Source: Streptosporangium subroseum (lineage in GTDB: Bacteria; Actinomycetota; Actinomycetes; Streptosporangiales; Streptosporangiaceae). From it: a stretch of DNA of 64,000 bases. Numbering within the stretch: position 1 is the stretch's first letter; the number at the start of each line of letters is the position of its first letter. The notes under the pieces were generated by a model. That model ran no database searches. It had not been told where the DNA came from and saw only the letters and a list, made by a program, of their open reading frames with translations. Below, piece after piece: positions 8,092 to 16,519 of the stretch. Location: assembly GCF_900188345.1 (NCBI RefSeq), contig NZ_FZOD01000029.1, forward strand, positions 41,370 through 105,369, read 5' to 3'. The position numbers and the translations under genes were made by a program.

Positions 8092-9329
8092 CGGGCGAGG
8101 TGCGCCTCCAGCCTTCCGAGGAAGTCCGGGTAGTCGCCGGCCGTGCCCCACGCGACCTCGGCGAAGGCGCACAGGCGGGGGAACGCCATGTACTCCACCC
8201 GCGCGGGCGTGGGCATGTACTCCGTCCAGAGCTGGCACTGCACCCCGAGGATCCGGCCGCTCGCCCCCGCGGGCGTCTCGGGCGGGGTGAAGCCGTAGGC
8301 GTCGGCGAGGGTGAGCGCGAACCCCTGCGGGCCGGGTGAGTCGGACGGGTAGTCGAAGTAGGTGCGGCGGTGCGGCGTGAGCACCACGTCCAGGCCCTCG
8401 GTCGCGGCGCGCGGGCCGCTCTCCTCGTCCAGCCAGGTCATCGCGGTCGTGCCCGGCGTCGCACCGGGCTTCTCGTACCAGTAGACGAGGCGGCGTCCCC
8501 GCTCGGTGAGATGGTCGGCCATCCTGCCGGTGAACCAGGCCCGCGCGGCCCCGGCCCCCGGCAGGCCGAGCTCGCGCAGGCGCCGCTGGGCGGTCTCGCT
8601 GCGCTCCCACTCCGCCGGGGGGCACTCGTCCCCGCCGACGTGGACGTACCGGCCGGGGAAGAGGTCCACCACCTCGTCGAGCACGTCCGTGCAGAACCGG
8701 AGCGTGGCCTCGTCCAGGTTGAGCACGTGCTCGCTGACCCCCCACCCGTCCCAGACCTCGAGCCGGCGGGAGGGCTGGTTGCCGAGGCGGGGGTAGGCGG
8801 CGATGGCGGCCTGGGCGTGGCCCGGCATCTCGATCTCGGGAACGACGGTCACGAACCGGTCGGCCGCGTAGGAGACGATCTCGCGGATGTCCTCCTGGGT
8901 GTAGAAGTCGCCGCTGACCTCGGTGAGCCGGGGGTAGCCCTTGATCTCCAGGCGCCAGCCCTGGTCGTCGGTCAGGTGCAGGTGCAGGACGTTGAGCTTG
9001 TGCAGCGCGAGGAGGTCGATCAGGCGGAGCACGAAGTCCTTGGGCATGAAGTGCCTGGCGACGTCGAGCATGACGCCCCGCCAGGCGAACCTCGGTGAGT
9101 CCTCGATGATCCCGTACGGCACGTCGGGTCCGAGCTGACCCAGCGTCTGCAAAGCGTAGAACCTCCCCGCGGGGCCTCCGGCGGTCAGTTCGGCGGCGGA
9201 GGCCGTGATCTCGAGGCGGTAGCCCTCCGCGCCGAGCGACGGGTCGTCGGGGCGGTGCCGCAGGAGATCGTCGTGGAACGGGACGGAGCCCCCGGGTACG
9301 GCCAGTTCACGTGGCCGCGGAATCATCAC
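8049..9329 (-). CDS. dasD: GH20 beta-N-acetylhexosaminidase
   Basis: 426 residues, short for GH20 but with the complete core: the N-terminal alpha/beta domain (RLEITASAAELTAGGPAGRFY), the barrel starting at FAWRGVMLDVARHF, LNVLHLHLTDDQGWRLEIK, and the catalytic Asp-Glu pair in HVGGDECPP (near residues 195-205). There is no signal peptide, so it splits imported chitobiose-like sugars in the cytoplasm to N-acetylglucosamine. It lies 6 nt downstream of the second permease of the das-type operon, the same place as dasD in Streptomyces. The symbol rests on this gene order and enzyme class. Confidence 0.9.
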   Translation of the reverse strand: MMIPRPRELAVPGGSVPFHDDLLRHRPDDPSLGAEGYRLEITASAAELTAGGPAGRFYALQTLGQLGPDVPYGIIEDSPRFAWRGVMLDVARHFMPKDFVLRLIDLLALHKLNVLHLHLTDDQGWRLEIKGYPRLTEVSGDFYTQEDIREIVSYAADRFVTVVPEIEMPGHAQAAIAAYPRLGNQPSRRLEVWDGWGVSEHVLNLDEATLRFCTDVLDEVVDLFPGRYVHVGGDECPPAEWERSETAQRRLRELGLPGAGAARAWFTGRMADHLTERGRRLVYWYEKPGATPGTTAMTWLDEESGPRAATEGLDVVLTPHRRTYFDYPSDSPGPQGFALTLADAYGFTPPETPAGASGRILGVQCQLWTEYMPTPARVEYMAFPRLCAFAEVAWGTAGDYPDFLGRLEAHLARLTARGVNVGPLNP

Positions 9330-9335
9330 GTTGGT

Positions 9336-10160
9336 TTATCCCTTCACCGCGCCGGCGATCAACCCTGAGGTGACCCGGCGCTGCAGGACGAGGAAGATGG
9401 CGAGCACGGGAAGCATGAAGAGCGTGGCGGCGGCCATGGTGGCGCCCCAGTCCGTGCCGAAGACGTTGCTGAAGGAGGAGAGCCAGACGGGCAGGGTCCT
9501 GTCGGCCTGGTTCTTGATGATGAGCGCGTTGGCGAAGGCGAACTCGTTCCACGCGGTGATGAAGCCGAAGAGCGAGGTCGACATCAGCCCCGGCGCCAGC
9601 AGCGGCAGCACCACCCTGCGGAAGGCCGCGGTACGGCTGCAGCCGTCCATCTGGGCGGCCTCCTCCAACTCCGGGGGGATGGCCGCGATGAAGCCGCGCA
9701 GGGTCACGATCGTGAACGGCAGCGTGGTCATGAAGTAGATCAGCGTGAGCATCGACAGTTTGTCGAGCATGCCGGTGTCGCGGGCGACGATGTACATCGA
9801 CACCAGCAGTGCCTCCCAGGGCGCCATCTGGGCGATGAAGACCATCAGGATGAAGGCCCGCCGCCCGCGCCACCGCATCCTGGCCACCGCGAAGGCGGCC
9901 AGCAGCGCGACGACCAGCGCGAGCAGCACCGCGCCCACCGTGATCGACAGGCTGTTGCCCCAGAAGGTCCAGAATCCCGGTGTCCCCACGGCCGTCGTGA
10001 AGTGCTCCAGCGTGGGGTGCGCGGGCCAGAAGGTCGGCGTCTCCGACAGGATGTCGGTCGTCGGCTTGAACGCGGTCAGCACCATCCAGTAAACGGGGAA
10101 GACCGAGACCGCGAGGACCCCGAGGGCCGCGAGGTTGAGCAGGACGCGGCGCGGCCTCAT
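9336..10160 (-). CDS. dasC: Chitosugar ABC transporter permease, MalG type
   Basis: 274 residues with six membrane segments, from FPVYWMVLTAFKP near the N terminus to the last helix (MLPVLAIFLVLQRRVTSG). The coupling loop ELEEAAQMDGCSRTAAFRRV is near residues 161-180. The ATG overlaps the upstream permease stop (ATGA). It forms the channel with that permease and takes substrate from the binding protein upstream; no ATPase is encoded in the operon. The symbol is given by homology class and gene order. Confidence 0.9.
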   Translation of the reverse strand: MRPRRVLLNLAALGVLAVSVFPVYWMVLTAFKPTTDILSETPTFWPAHPTLEHFTTAVGTPGFWTFWGNSLSITVGAVLLALVVALLAAFAVARMRWRGRRAFILMVFIAQMAPWEALLVSMYIVARDTGMLDKLSMLTLIYFMTTLPFTIVTLRGFIAAIPPELEEAAQMDGCSRTAAFRRVVLPLLAPGLMSTSLFGFITAWNEFAFANALIIKNQADRTLPVWLSSFSNVFGTDWGATMAAATLFMLPVLAIFLVLQRRVTSGLIAGAVKG

Positions 10161-11137
10161 GCTTGCTCTCCTTCGTGCTTGAGCATCCGCCGTAGGTGGG
10201 TGATGAGGACCGCGATCAGGATCAGCACGGTGAGCGTGGACACCGCCGAGCCGAGGTCGTACTTGTGCAGCGACTGCGCGATCTGGAAGGCGTAGACGGG
10301 CAGCGTGGTGGTGGCCTCGTCGGGTCCTCCCTTGCTGATCGCCCAGATCTGCGCGAAGCACTTGAAGACCCAGATCACCTCCAGCGAGACGATCAGGCCG
10401 AAGAGCGGGCGCAGGATCGGGAAGGTGACGGAGCGGAAGATCTGCCATCCGCTCGCGCCGTCGATCCGCGCCGACTCGTACAGCTCGGTGGGGACGGTGG
10501 TCAGCCCCGCGTAGAGGGTCAGCGCGGCGAACGGCACCGACTGCCAGACCACCAGCGCGACCAGGATCGCGAAGGTGGAGTTGCCGTCGGCGAACCAGGT
10601 GTAGTCCTTGAAGGAGTCGAACCCGAGCGTGACCAGCAGCCAGTTGACCACCCCGAGCCGCGACTGGAAGAGCCACTGGAAGATCGTCGTCGCGGCGAGC
10701 ACCGGGGTGGCCCAGGTGAGGACCATCCCGCTCATCACCGCGAGCCGCATCCAGCGCCCGAGCCTGGGCAGCATCAGCGCGACCAGCGTCGAGATCAGCG
10801 TGATGAGGACGACGTTGACGGCGGTCCAGACGAGGGTCCGCCGCACCACCGTCCAGAACTCGGCGCCCCCGAGCACCTCTGCGTAGTTGTCGAAGCCGAC
10901 GAACGCCGCCCCGCCGCGGATGAGCTCTCCCAGCCTGAAGTGCTGGAAGGAGATCACGACGCTGCGCACCAGCGGGTAGACGAGCAGGTACGCGGTGCCC
11001 GCCAGCGTCGGCGCGATCAGCAGGTACGGCCAGAGGTCGGCCGGCCTGAACCGTCTCGGAGGCCGGGGCGGCGGGGTCGCCTCCGGGGTGCGGGGGCGCG
11101 GCCGGGTGGCCTGGGGTGCGGCGGGCACCGGGGACAC
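10157..11137 (-). CDS. dasB: Chitosugar ABC transporter permease, MalF type
   Basis: 326 residues. A Pro/Arg-rich cytoplasmic N terminus of ~40 residues is followed by six membrane segments (first LWPYLLIAPTLAGTAYLLV) and the coupling loop ELYESARIDGASGWQIFRSV near residues 217-236. It lies 39 nt after the binding-protein gene in the same operon, and its stop overlaps the next permease start. It is the larger channel subunit of the importer. Confidence 0.9.
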   Translation of the reverse strand: MSPVPAAPQATRPRPRTPEATPPPRPPRRFRPADLWPYLLIAPTLAGTAYLLVYPLVRSVVISFQHFRLGELIRGGAAFVGFDNYAEVLGGAEFWTVVRRTLVWTAVNVVLITLISTLVALMLPRLGRWMRLAVMSGMVLTWATPVLAATTIFQWLFQSRLGVVNWLLVTLGFDSFKDYTWFADGNSTFAILVALVVWQSVPFAALTLYAGLTTVPTELYESARIDGASGWQIFRSVTFPILRPLFGLIVSLEVIWVFKCFAQIWAISKGGPDEATTTLPVYAFQIAQSLHKYDLGSAVSTLTVLILIAVLITHLRRMLKHEGEQA

Positions 11138-11176
11138 AGCACACTCCTCAGGTGGTGGAGCCGGCGAGGGGGCCGG

Positions 11177-12448
11177 TCAGGACTTGGTGTTGAGGATGGC
11201 GGTGATGGCCTCGGAGGCCGCGCCGGCGTCGGCGGTGGCATCGTCGCCGGTGAGGAACTTGGTCATGTATTCCTTGATCAGGTTCTTGGCCTCGACCGCC
11301 GCCCAGTTGGGCGAGTTGGGGGTCGCGTGGCCGTTCGCGGCGCCCGCCGCCATGGCGGCGGTGGCCTCGTTGCCGCTCAGGACCCCGGCGAAGGAGACCT
11401 TGTTGGGCACGTAGCTCATCTCCTTGGCCATGTCGAGCTGGAACTCCTCCCCGGCCAGGGCCTTGACCACCTCGTAGGCCTCCTCCTGGTGCAGGGAGGC
11501 CTCGGGGATGACCAGGTCGGACCCGCCGGTGAAGACGGCGCCCGGCTTGTCGGCGGTCTTGCCGGGGATCGGGAAGAAGCCGAGCTTGCCCTTCAGCTCG
11601 GGGTTGGCCTTCTCGATCGCCACGGCCCCGCCGGGGGCCGAGATGAGCTGGGCGACGTCACCCTTGGCGAAGACCGTGGCCTGCAGTGGCTTGGCCTCGT
11701 CGGAGTCCTTGGGACCCTCGCCGAGGGCCTGCAGCTTCTTGTAGAACTCCGCGCCGGCCAGCGCCTGCGGCGTGTCCAGCGCGCCCTTCCACTGGTCGCC
11801 CTCCTTGACCGCCAGGTCGCCGCCCTCGTCCCAGATGAACCCGGCGAGGGTGTACCAGTTCTGGCCGGGCAGGTAGATGCCCTGGTCGCCACCCTTGTTG
11901 AGCTTGGCGGTGACGTCCAGCCACTCGTCCCTGGTCTTCGGCGGCGTGGTGACGCCGGCCTTGGCGAAGAGGTCCTTGTTGTAGATCACGACCCGGTTGG
12001 CGGCGTACCACGGGATGCCGTACTGCCTGCCGTCGATCTTGCCGGGCTCGGCCAGGCCGGGGATCCAGTCGGCGCCGCCGAGGTCGGCGACCTTGTCGGT
12101 GAGGTCCTTCACGCCGCCGCTGGCGGAGTACTCGGCGACCTGGGTGTTGCCGACCTCGATCACGTCGGGGGCGTCCTTGCTGGCCAGGGCGCTGATCACC
12201 TTCTGGCCGATGCCGTCCCACTCCTGGATCTGGATGTCGAGGGTGACGCCGGCGTGGGACTGCTGGAAGGAGGTCTTGAAGCGGTCGAGCACGGGGTCGG
12301 AGAAGCTGTCCCGCATGACCCAGACGGTCAGCTTGGTGGCACTCGCACTCGCGGTCCCGTCCGGGGCGGCCGCGGTTTCCGACGAGGAGCTGCACGCGGT
12401 GAGGCCGACGGAGAGCGCCGCCGCCGTGGCGAGTAAGCGGTACCTCAT
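11177..12448 (-). CDS. dasA: N-acetylglucosamine/chitobiose-binding lipoprotein (DasA-like)
   Basis: 423 residues. The lipoprotein signal ends at LTAC (Cys ~19), followed by a Ser-rich spacer. Stretches such as PDVIEVGNTQ, NRVVIYNKDLF, YLPGQNWY and IPGKTADKPGAVFTGGS are those I associate with actinomycete chitosugar-binding proteins (DasA group). Context agrees: GH20 enzyme, two permeases, and a divergent GntR regulator with a dre-like operator 43 nt upstream of the ATG. Ligand specificity (GlcNAc, chitobiose or another amino sugar) cannot be read from sequence alone. Confidence 0.88.
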   Translation of the reverse strand: MRYRLLATAAALSVGLTACSSSSETAAAPDGTASASATKLTVWVMRDSFSDPVLDRFKTSFQQSHAGVTLDIQIQEWDGIGQKVISALASKDAPDVIEVGNTQVAEYSASGGVKDLTDKVADLGGADWIPGLAEPGKIDGRQYGIPWYAANRVVIYNKDLFAKAGVTTPPKTRDEWLDVTAKLNKGGDQGIYLPGQNWYTLAGFIWDEGGDLAVKEGDQWKGALDTPQALAGAEFYKKLQALGEGPKDSDEAKPLQATVFAKGDVAQLISAPGGAVAIEKANPELKGKLGFFPIPGKTADKPGAVFTGGSDLVIPEASLHQEEAYEVVKALAGEEFQLDMAKEMSYVPNKVSFAGVLSGNEATAAMAAGAANGHATPNSPNWAAVEAKNLIKEYMTKFLTGDDATADAGAASEAITAILNTKS

Positions 12449-12493
12449 GGGTTCTCCCAGTGGTCAGTTATTGGTAACCCGATGAGAGGAGAG

Positions 12494-12505
12494 TGGTCTT
12501 AACCA
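12494..12505. promoter_or_regulatory. dre-like GntR/DasR operator
   Basis: TGGTCTTAACCA is a TGGT/ACCA dyad matching the DasR response element core (TGGTCTAGACCA) at 10 of 12 positions. It is placed between the divergent binding-protein and GntR genes. Further TGGT or ACCA half-sites follow at ~12530-12535, 12550-12553, 12574-12580 and 12584-12590, the last two as a direct TGGTAAG repeat just before the regulator start. Confidence 0.65.
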
Positions 12506-12599
12506 GTTGGCATGTCAATAGGTGTGATAAACCAGTGACTTGCCGATTCACCAGGGAACCCCGCTACCCGCACTGGTAAGTTGTTGGTAAGGTCCAAAT

Positions 12600-13340
12600 G
12601 TGCAGACAACGGGGTTGAACCTTCCAACGGGGCTCAAACGCGACCGGGTCAGAGACTTCCTGCTCGACCTCATCGCCGACAAGGAACCCGGCAGCGCCAT
12701 CCCGTCCGAACGGGATCTCTGCCGGGAGCTGGGCGTCTCACGCCCGACGCTGCGCGCCGCGATAGACGGGCTGGTGCACCGGGGCATCCTCATCCGCGAG
12801 CACGGCCGGGGCACGTTCACCGGCCCTCGCAAGGTCACCCAGGTCCTCGCGGCGGGGAGCAGTTCCTTTCACGCCCCCGCGGCCGAGGGCCACTGGCTCA
12901 GCCGCATCCTGGAGTTCGACTCCGCCCCCGCCACCGCCAGGCTCGCCCATCGCCTCCAGGTCTCCCCCGCCGACCCCGTCCTGCGCGTGGTACGGCTGCG
13001 CACGGTGGACGACGAGCCCATCGCGATCGAGCGCATCCACCTGCCGCACGCCCTCGTGGCCGGCCTCGGACCCGACGACATGGAGTCGGGCAACTTCTAC
13101 CAGTTCCTCCGCACCCGCTTCGGTGTCGACGTGCGCAGCGCGACCCAGAGCATCGAGCCGACCGTCACCGACGAGATCGAGGCCGAACTGCTCAACGTGC
13201 CCCAGCACGCCCCCGCCCTGCTCATCGAGCGCACCTCCCGCGACTCAGGCGGGCGGATCGTCGAGTTCACCCGCTCGATCTATCGCGGCGACCGCTACCG
13301 GATCACCTCCGAGCTCCACTTCGACACCTCGTCGGGCTGA
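12600..13340 (+). CDS. dasR: GntR/HutC-family regulator of the das-type operon
   Basis: 246 residues. The winged helix-turn-helix (residues ~10-75; PSERDLCRELGVSRPTLRAA, LVHRGILIREHGRGTF) is followed by a UTRA effector domain (RVVRLRTVDDEPIAIERIHLP to the C terminus), the HutC/DasR subfamily layout. It starts at a GTG with little leader, so translation may be leaderless. It is divergent from the DasA-like gene and shares a dre-like site with it, so control of chitosugar uptake in response to an amino-sugar phosphate is likely. Whether it is a global DasR or a local paralogue cannot be decided here. Confidence 0.85.
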   Translation: MQTTGLNLPTGLKRDRVRDFLLDLIADKEPGSAIPSERDLCRELGVSRPTLRAAIDGLVHRGILIREHGRGTFTGPRKVTQVLAAGSSSFHAPAAEGHWLSRILEFDSAPATARLAHRLQVSPADPVLRVVRLRTVDDEPIAIERIHLPHALVAGLGPDDMESGNFYQFLRTRFGVDVRSATQSIEPTVTDEIEAELLNVPQHAPALLIERTSRDSGGRIVEFTRSIYRGDRYRITSELHFDTSSG

Positions 13341-13369
13341 GTGAGCCGAGTGGCCCGGCCCACACGCGG

Positions 13370-13404
13370 GTCATGGGCGTCGCCGTGGGGGCGGCGCCCA
13401 TGAC
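13370..13404. terminator. Convergent hairpin terminator
   Basis: 15-bp arms (GTCATGGGCGTCGCC and complement, one G-T type mismatch) around a 5-nt loop. It lies between the convergent GntR and XRE-TPR genes. Confidence 0.8.
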
Positions 13405-13464
13405 GCCCTGCAACCTCCCACAACGCCGGACGCACGTTCCCGCCGGGCGTCCCGGTGCCTGTTC

Positions 13465-14799
13465 CTACAGTTCCGCGCACGTCAGGGCCTGCCGCAGCGC
13501 GGCGTGTCTCTGATCCGGCTGTCCCGCGCCGTCGTAGAGGTCGGCGACGGCCATCCACGCCTCCGAGGCTCGCCGCAGCGCCTTCATCCTCTCCAGCTCC
13601 CGCGCGGCCCCGGTCTGCGCGACCACCGCCTCCTCCACGCGCCCGAGCGCCTGATAGACCTGGGCCAGCAACTGGTGCGCCTCCACCGCCACCGGCCCCA
13701 CCACGCCCGCCAGCCGCTCCACCGTCTTCAACCCGCGATCGAGGGCCTGCTCGGGCCTGCCCCGTAGAAGATCGACGCGAGCCAGCGACAGCAAGCACGA
13801 GGCGATGTCGCCCGGGTGGGCCGAGGCCGCCACCAACTCCGCATGCGCCGTGGTGAGCATCCGATCGACCTTCTCGATGTCGATGTCTTCCACGGCATAC
13901 AGCAGGGCGTGTACGGCCATGCACATCCGGAGCCGGCCCACCGCCAGCGGATCGTCCAGGGTGGCCTGGAGGCGTAGGGCCCGGTTACTCAGATGATCGG
14001 CTTCCAGAAAGTCGCCGAGGATGTGGGCCACCATCGCACTGTTCCAGGACGCCGCCACGATGGCCCGAGACGATCCGAGAAGATCGGCCTCCTCCAGAAG
14101 CTGGGTGGCGAACTGCGTCATCCGCTCGCGGTCGCCGCGCTCGATGTAGGCCGCCAGCAACGTCGAGGCCAGCTCCACCAGCCGGTCGGTCCACCCCAGC
14201 GGCTCCTCACGATCCAGAGCCTCTTCGCCGACCTGTATGGCGGCCTGCAGCTCACCCACCTCGCGATGGCACCGGCACAGTGCCAGGGCGATCGAGATGC
14301 GCTGCTCGCGAAACTCCGCCTCCACATCGGCCAGCACGGCCGCTATTTCGGCGCGCATCGAGCACGCCTCCTCCAGCAGCATCCTCAGCTGCTCGATCGC
14401 CGCCGGCCGATTGCCGGTGGCCTCCAGTGCGAGAGCCGATCCGTACCCGACACGCCGGCGCAGGTCGGGCAGGAGGCCGAGCGCGGACTCGGTGCCCAGC
14501 CGCGCGAACTCCTGTCCGGCCCTCTCCACCTCTCCCGCACGCAGAGCCGTTTCCGCGTGTTTCATCCGTGCGTACAGGCCGGCCACCTGCTGGTCGGTGA
14601 TTCCGTGCCCCGCGAAAGCGGGGGGACAGTTCAGCCGCTCCGCCAGGATTCGTAGCTCTGCGACATCGGGGTCGCGCGCGTCGCGCTCGATCATGCTCAC
14701 CTCCTCCTCGGGCGGTCCCGGTTCCGAAACCTGCGGCACGGTCATATCGTGTTGCTGACGCAGCGCCTGCGACCGCTCACTCACGCTTTTGCCGATCAC
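13465..14799 (-). CDS. XRE-TPR regulator with degenerate HTH
   Basis: 444 residues from a GTG at 14799, six nt after GGGAG. A longer frame to 14847 exists. The first ~60 residues (ALRQQHDMTVPQVSEP, EEEVSMIERDARDPDV, ELRILAERLNC) align with the helix-turn-helix of the neighbouring regulator that ends at 15221, but prolines break the helices, so DNA binding is doubtful. The remaining ~370 residues are alpha-helical tetratricopeptide-like repeats (AGEVERAGQEFARLG, GNRPAAIEQLRMLLEEA, RPEQALDRGLKTVERLAG). This domain pair resembles peptide-sensing RRNPP-type regulators. It is divergent from a small secreted-peptide gene with a large dyad between them, so the peptide may be its signal. That link is inferred. 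Confidence 0.75.
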   Translation of the reverse strand: MIGKSVSERSQALRQQHDMTVPQVSEPGPPEEEVSMIERDARDPDVAELRILAERLNCPPAFAGHGITDQQVAGLYARMKHAETALRAGEVERAGQEFARLGTESALGLLPDLRRRVGYGSALALEATGNRPAAIEQLRMLLEEACSMRAEIAAVLADVEAEFREQRISIALALCRCHREVGELQAAIQVGEEALDREEPLGWTDRLVELASTLLAAYIERGDRERMTQFATQLLEEADLLGSSRAIVAASWNSAMVAHILGDFLEADHLSNRALRLQATLDDPLAVGRLRMCMAVHALLYAVEDIDIEKVDRMLTTAHAELVAASAHPGDIASCLLSLARVDLLRGRPEQALDRGLKTVERLAGVVGPVAVEAHQLLAQVYQALGRVEEAVVAQTGAARELERMKALRRASEAWMAVADLYDGAGQPDQRHAALRQALTCAEL

Positions 14800-14884
14800 G
14801 TTGTGCTCCCTGGACGCCACCGGATGGAGAAGACCTACGCGGATCACTTCATCAGCGCATCCTAAACACCACTAAGCCATAACC

Positions 14885-14912
14885 ACACAAATGCCACAAT
14901 CGGCAGTTGTGT
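14885..14912. promoter_or_regulatory. Dyad between regulator and secreted-peptide gene
   Basis: ACACAAATGCC and GGCAGTTGTGT form 11-bp arms (10 of 11 pairs) around a 6-nt centre. The site lies ~85 nt from the regulator GTG and 60 nt from the peptide GTG, placing it to control one or both divergent promoters. Confidence 0.5.
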
Positions 14913-14971
14913 CACGTAGCGACACGCGAGACAATCCTCATGAAGATCCACAAGACGCGATGGAGATATTT

Positions 14972-15178
14972 GTGAGAGACGGACGGCGTCTACTAGCCGG
15001 AATCACAGCCACGGCCGCCTTCACTTTCGGGCTTCCTGTCACGGCATCGGCGGCCTCTCCGTCGGCTTCGAACCCGTCGACAACAGTCTCGCCGCAACAC
15101 GGTGGCGGCGCGTGCTGTTACAACGTAGAAGCTGCACTGCCCCGGATGCCGCATCCGACGCCTCACCCGCAACCGTGA
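14972..15178 (+). CDS. Small secreted pre-peptide, Cys-Cys and Pro/His-rich tail
   Basis: 68 residues from a GTG with GGAG six nt upstream; an in-frame ATG lies at 14960 and an earlier one at 14891. The N terminus is a clear Sec signal peptide: RDGRR, the hydrophobic run LLAGITATAAFTFGLP and a cleavage site near TASA-A. The predicted mature part (~41 residues) begins Ser/Pro-rich (SPSASNPSTTVSP), then GGGACCYNVEAALP and ends RMPHPTPHPQP. It lies between two XRE-TPR regulators, divergent from one and convergent with the other, and is followed by its own terminator. I know no family for it. A signalling peptide processed outside the cell is the most attractive reading. A small structural or antimicrobial peptide is the alternative. 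Confidence 0.6.
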   Translation: MRDGRRLLAGITATAAFTFGLPVTASAASPSASNPSTTVSPQHGGGACCYNVEAALPRMPHPTPHPQP

Positions 15179-15181
15179 ACT

Positions 15182-15206
15182 CCCGGGGTCTCCCTACGAC
15201 CCCGGG
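15182..15206. terminator. Hairpin after the peptide gene
   Basis: CCCGGGGTC and GACCCCGGG form a perfect 9-bp stem around a 7-nt loop, 4 nt past the peptide stop. It lies between the convergent peptide and XRE-TPR genes and so can end both transcripts. Confidence 0.75.
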
Positions 15207-15220
15207 GTTCCACGTGCGCT

Positions 15221-16519
15221 CTACACCCCCACGCAGGCCAGCGCCCGCCGGTAGGCGTCCACGCTGCGGGCGGGCTCCTCGATCCGTTCCAGGGCCTGCG
15301 CGACGGCCAGCCACATTCGCGCGGTCCGCGGTGTGGCGGGCGCCCTCGCCAGCCACTCGGCCACCGCCGTCAGCTCACGCATCGCGTCCCGGGGCCGTTC
15401 CAGCTCGACCAGTGCCCGGCCCGCCGACAGGCGGGCCTCGACGGCCGCTTCCTCGGGAAGACCTTCGGCGATCCGCAGGAGAGCCGTGACGTGCTCCGCA
15501 GCTCTCTCGGTACGACCTCGCAGCAACTCGGCGTTGACCAAGTTCGTCACGCATCGCATCGCGTCGATCGAGGCCGCCGGATCGTCGGCGAGCTCGGCCT
15601 CCATCTGCTTCACCAGCGTGCGCACCGACGCGGTGTCCACGGAGGAGGCGCTCAACACGATACGGGCGCGATCGCTCCGAAGCCGGCGCAGGCGGCCCGG
15701 GTCACCGGCATCGCCGTAAACGACAATGGCTCGTTCCACATGCCTGATCGCCTCGGTGCCGCGGCCGTTCTCCACCGCCAGGAGCGCGGCCACCCGGTGC
15801 ACGGAGGCGAGCAGCGAGGCGTCGCCGACGAGTTCGGCGCCCACGAGCAACTCGCCGCAGAACTGGCTGCCCCGCAGCAGATCACCCCGTTCGATGTAGG
15901 CGGCGAGCAGTTTGACGCCCAGGCGCACCAGCCCGTCGCTCCACGCGGGGCGGACGGAGCCGTCCACCATCTCCTCGGCGACCAGCACGGCCCGCGTCAG
16001 GTCCCCGCTGTGGCGATAGCACCGCGACAGCGCACAGGCGACGCTCACCGACTCCTGGGCGGACATGACCCTGGCGTCGCGTTCCCGAATCCGGGTCAGC
16101 AGTTCGATCGCCTCACTCCACTGACGGCACGACTGCATCGCGTCCGCCAGCCCGAGCTCGGCCTCACGCCGCAGCGCGGGAAGCTCGACCAGGACATCGT
16201 CGGCCACCAAGGCGGCGTACTCGGCGCGAGCTCTGTCCGTCTCACCGCTGTCCAGCGCCGTTCGCGCGCTCTGCAGGCTGAGCTCGATCTGCTCCCTCTG
16301 CTCGGCGTTCACCCCGCTGACCAGATAGGACAGGGAACAATCGAGCTTTTCGGCCAGCAACTCCAGGACCGAGGGCGTCGGGACTCGTTTACCGCTCTCG
16401 ATGAGGGACACATAACTGTCCGACAATTCAGGATGAGCGAGTTGCGCCTGTGAAAGGCCGCGTTGACGGCGAACCGTTTTGATTCGTCCCCCAGGCCCAG
16501 TCAAAACCTTGCTGGCCAC
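15221..16519 (-). CDS. XRE-family regulator with TPR sensor domain
   Basis: 432 residues from a GTG at 16519, which has AAGGGGTGAC directly upstream. An in-frame ATG at 16645 would add a Gly/Asp-rich, probably untranslated stretch. An intact helix-turn-helix is at residues ~12-66 (RIKTVRRQRGLSQAQLA, SDSYVSLIESGKRVPTPSVL, LAEKLDCSLSYLVSG). Helical TPR-like repeats follow to the end (SGETDRARAEYAALVA, QSCRQWSEAIELLTRIRERD, HSGDLTRAVLVAEEMV). It is a clear paralogue of the regulator that ends at 13465. It is convergent with the small secreted-peptide gene. HTH plus TPR without an ATPase domain is the layout of peptide-responsive RRNPP regulators, but many actinomycete XRE-TPR proteins have unknown ligands. 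Confidence 0.85.
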   Translation of the reverse strand: MASKVLTGPGGRIKTVRRQRGLSQAQLAHPELSDSYVSLIESGKRVPTPSVLELLAEKLDCSLSYLVSGVNAEQREQIELSLQSARTALDSGETDRARAEYAALVADDVLVELPALRREAELGLADAMQSCRQWSEAIELLTRIRERDARVMSAQESVSVACALSRCYRHSGDLTRAVLVAEEMVDGSVRPAWSDGLVRLGVKLLAAYIERGDLLRGSQFCGELLVGAELVGDASLLASVHRVAALLAVENGRGTEAIRHVERAIVVYGDAGDPGRLRRLRSDRARIVLSASSVDTASVRTLVKQMEAELADDPAASIDAMRCVTNLVNAELLRGRTERAAEHVTALLRIAEGLPEEAAVEARLSAGRALVELERPRDAMRELTAVAEWLARAPATPRTARMWLAVAQALERIEEPARSVDAYRRALACVGV

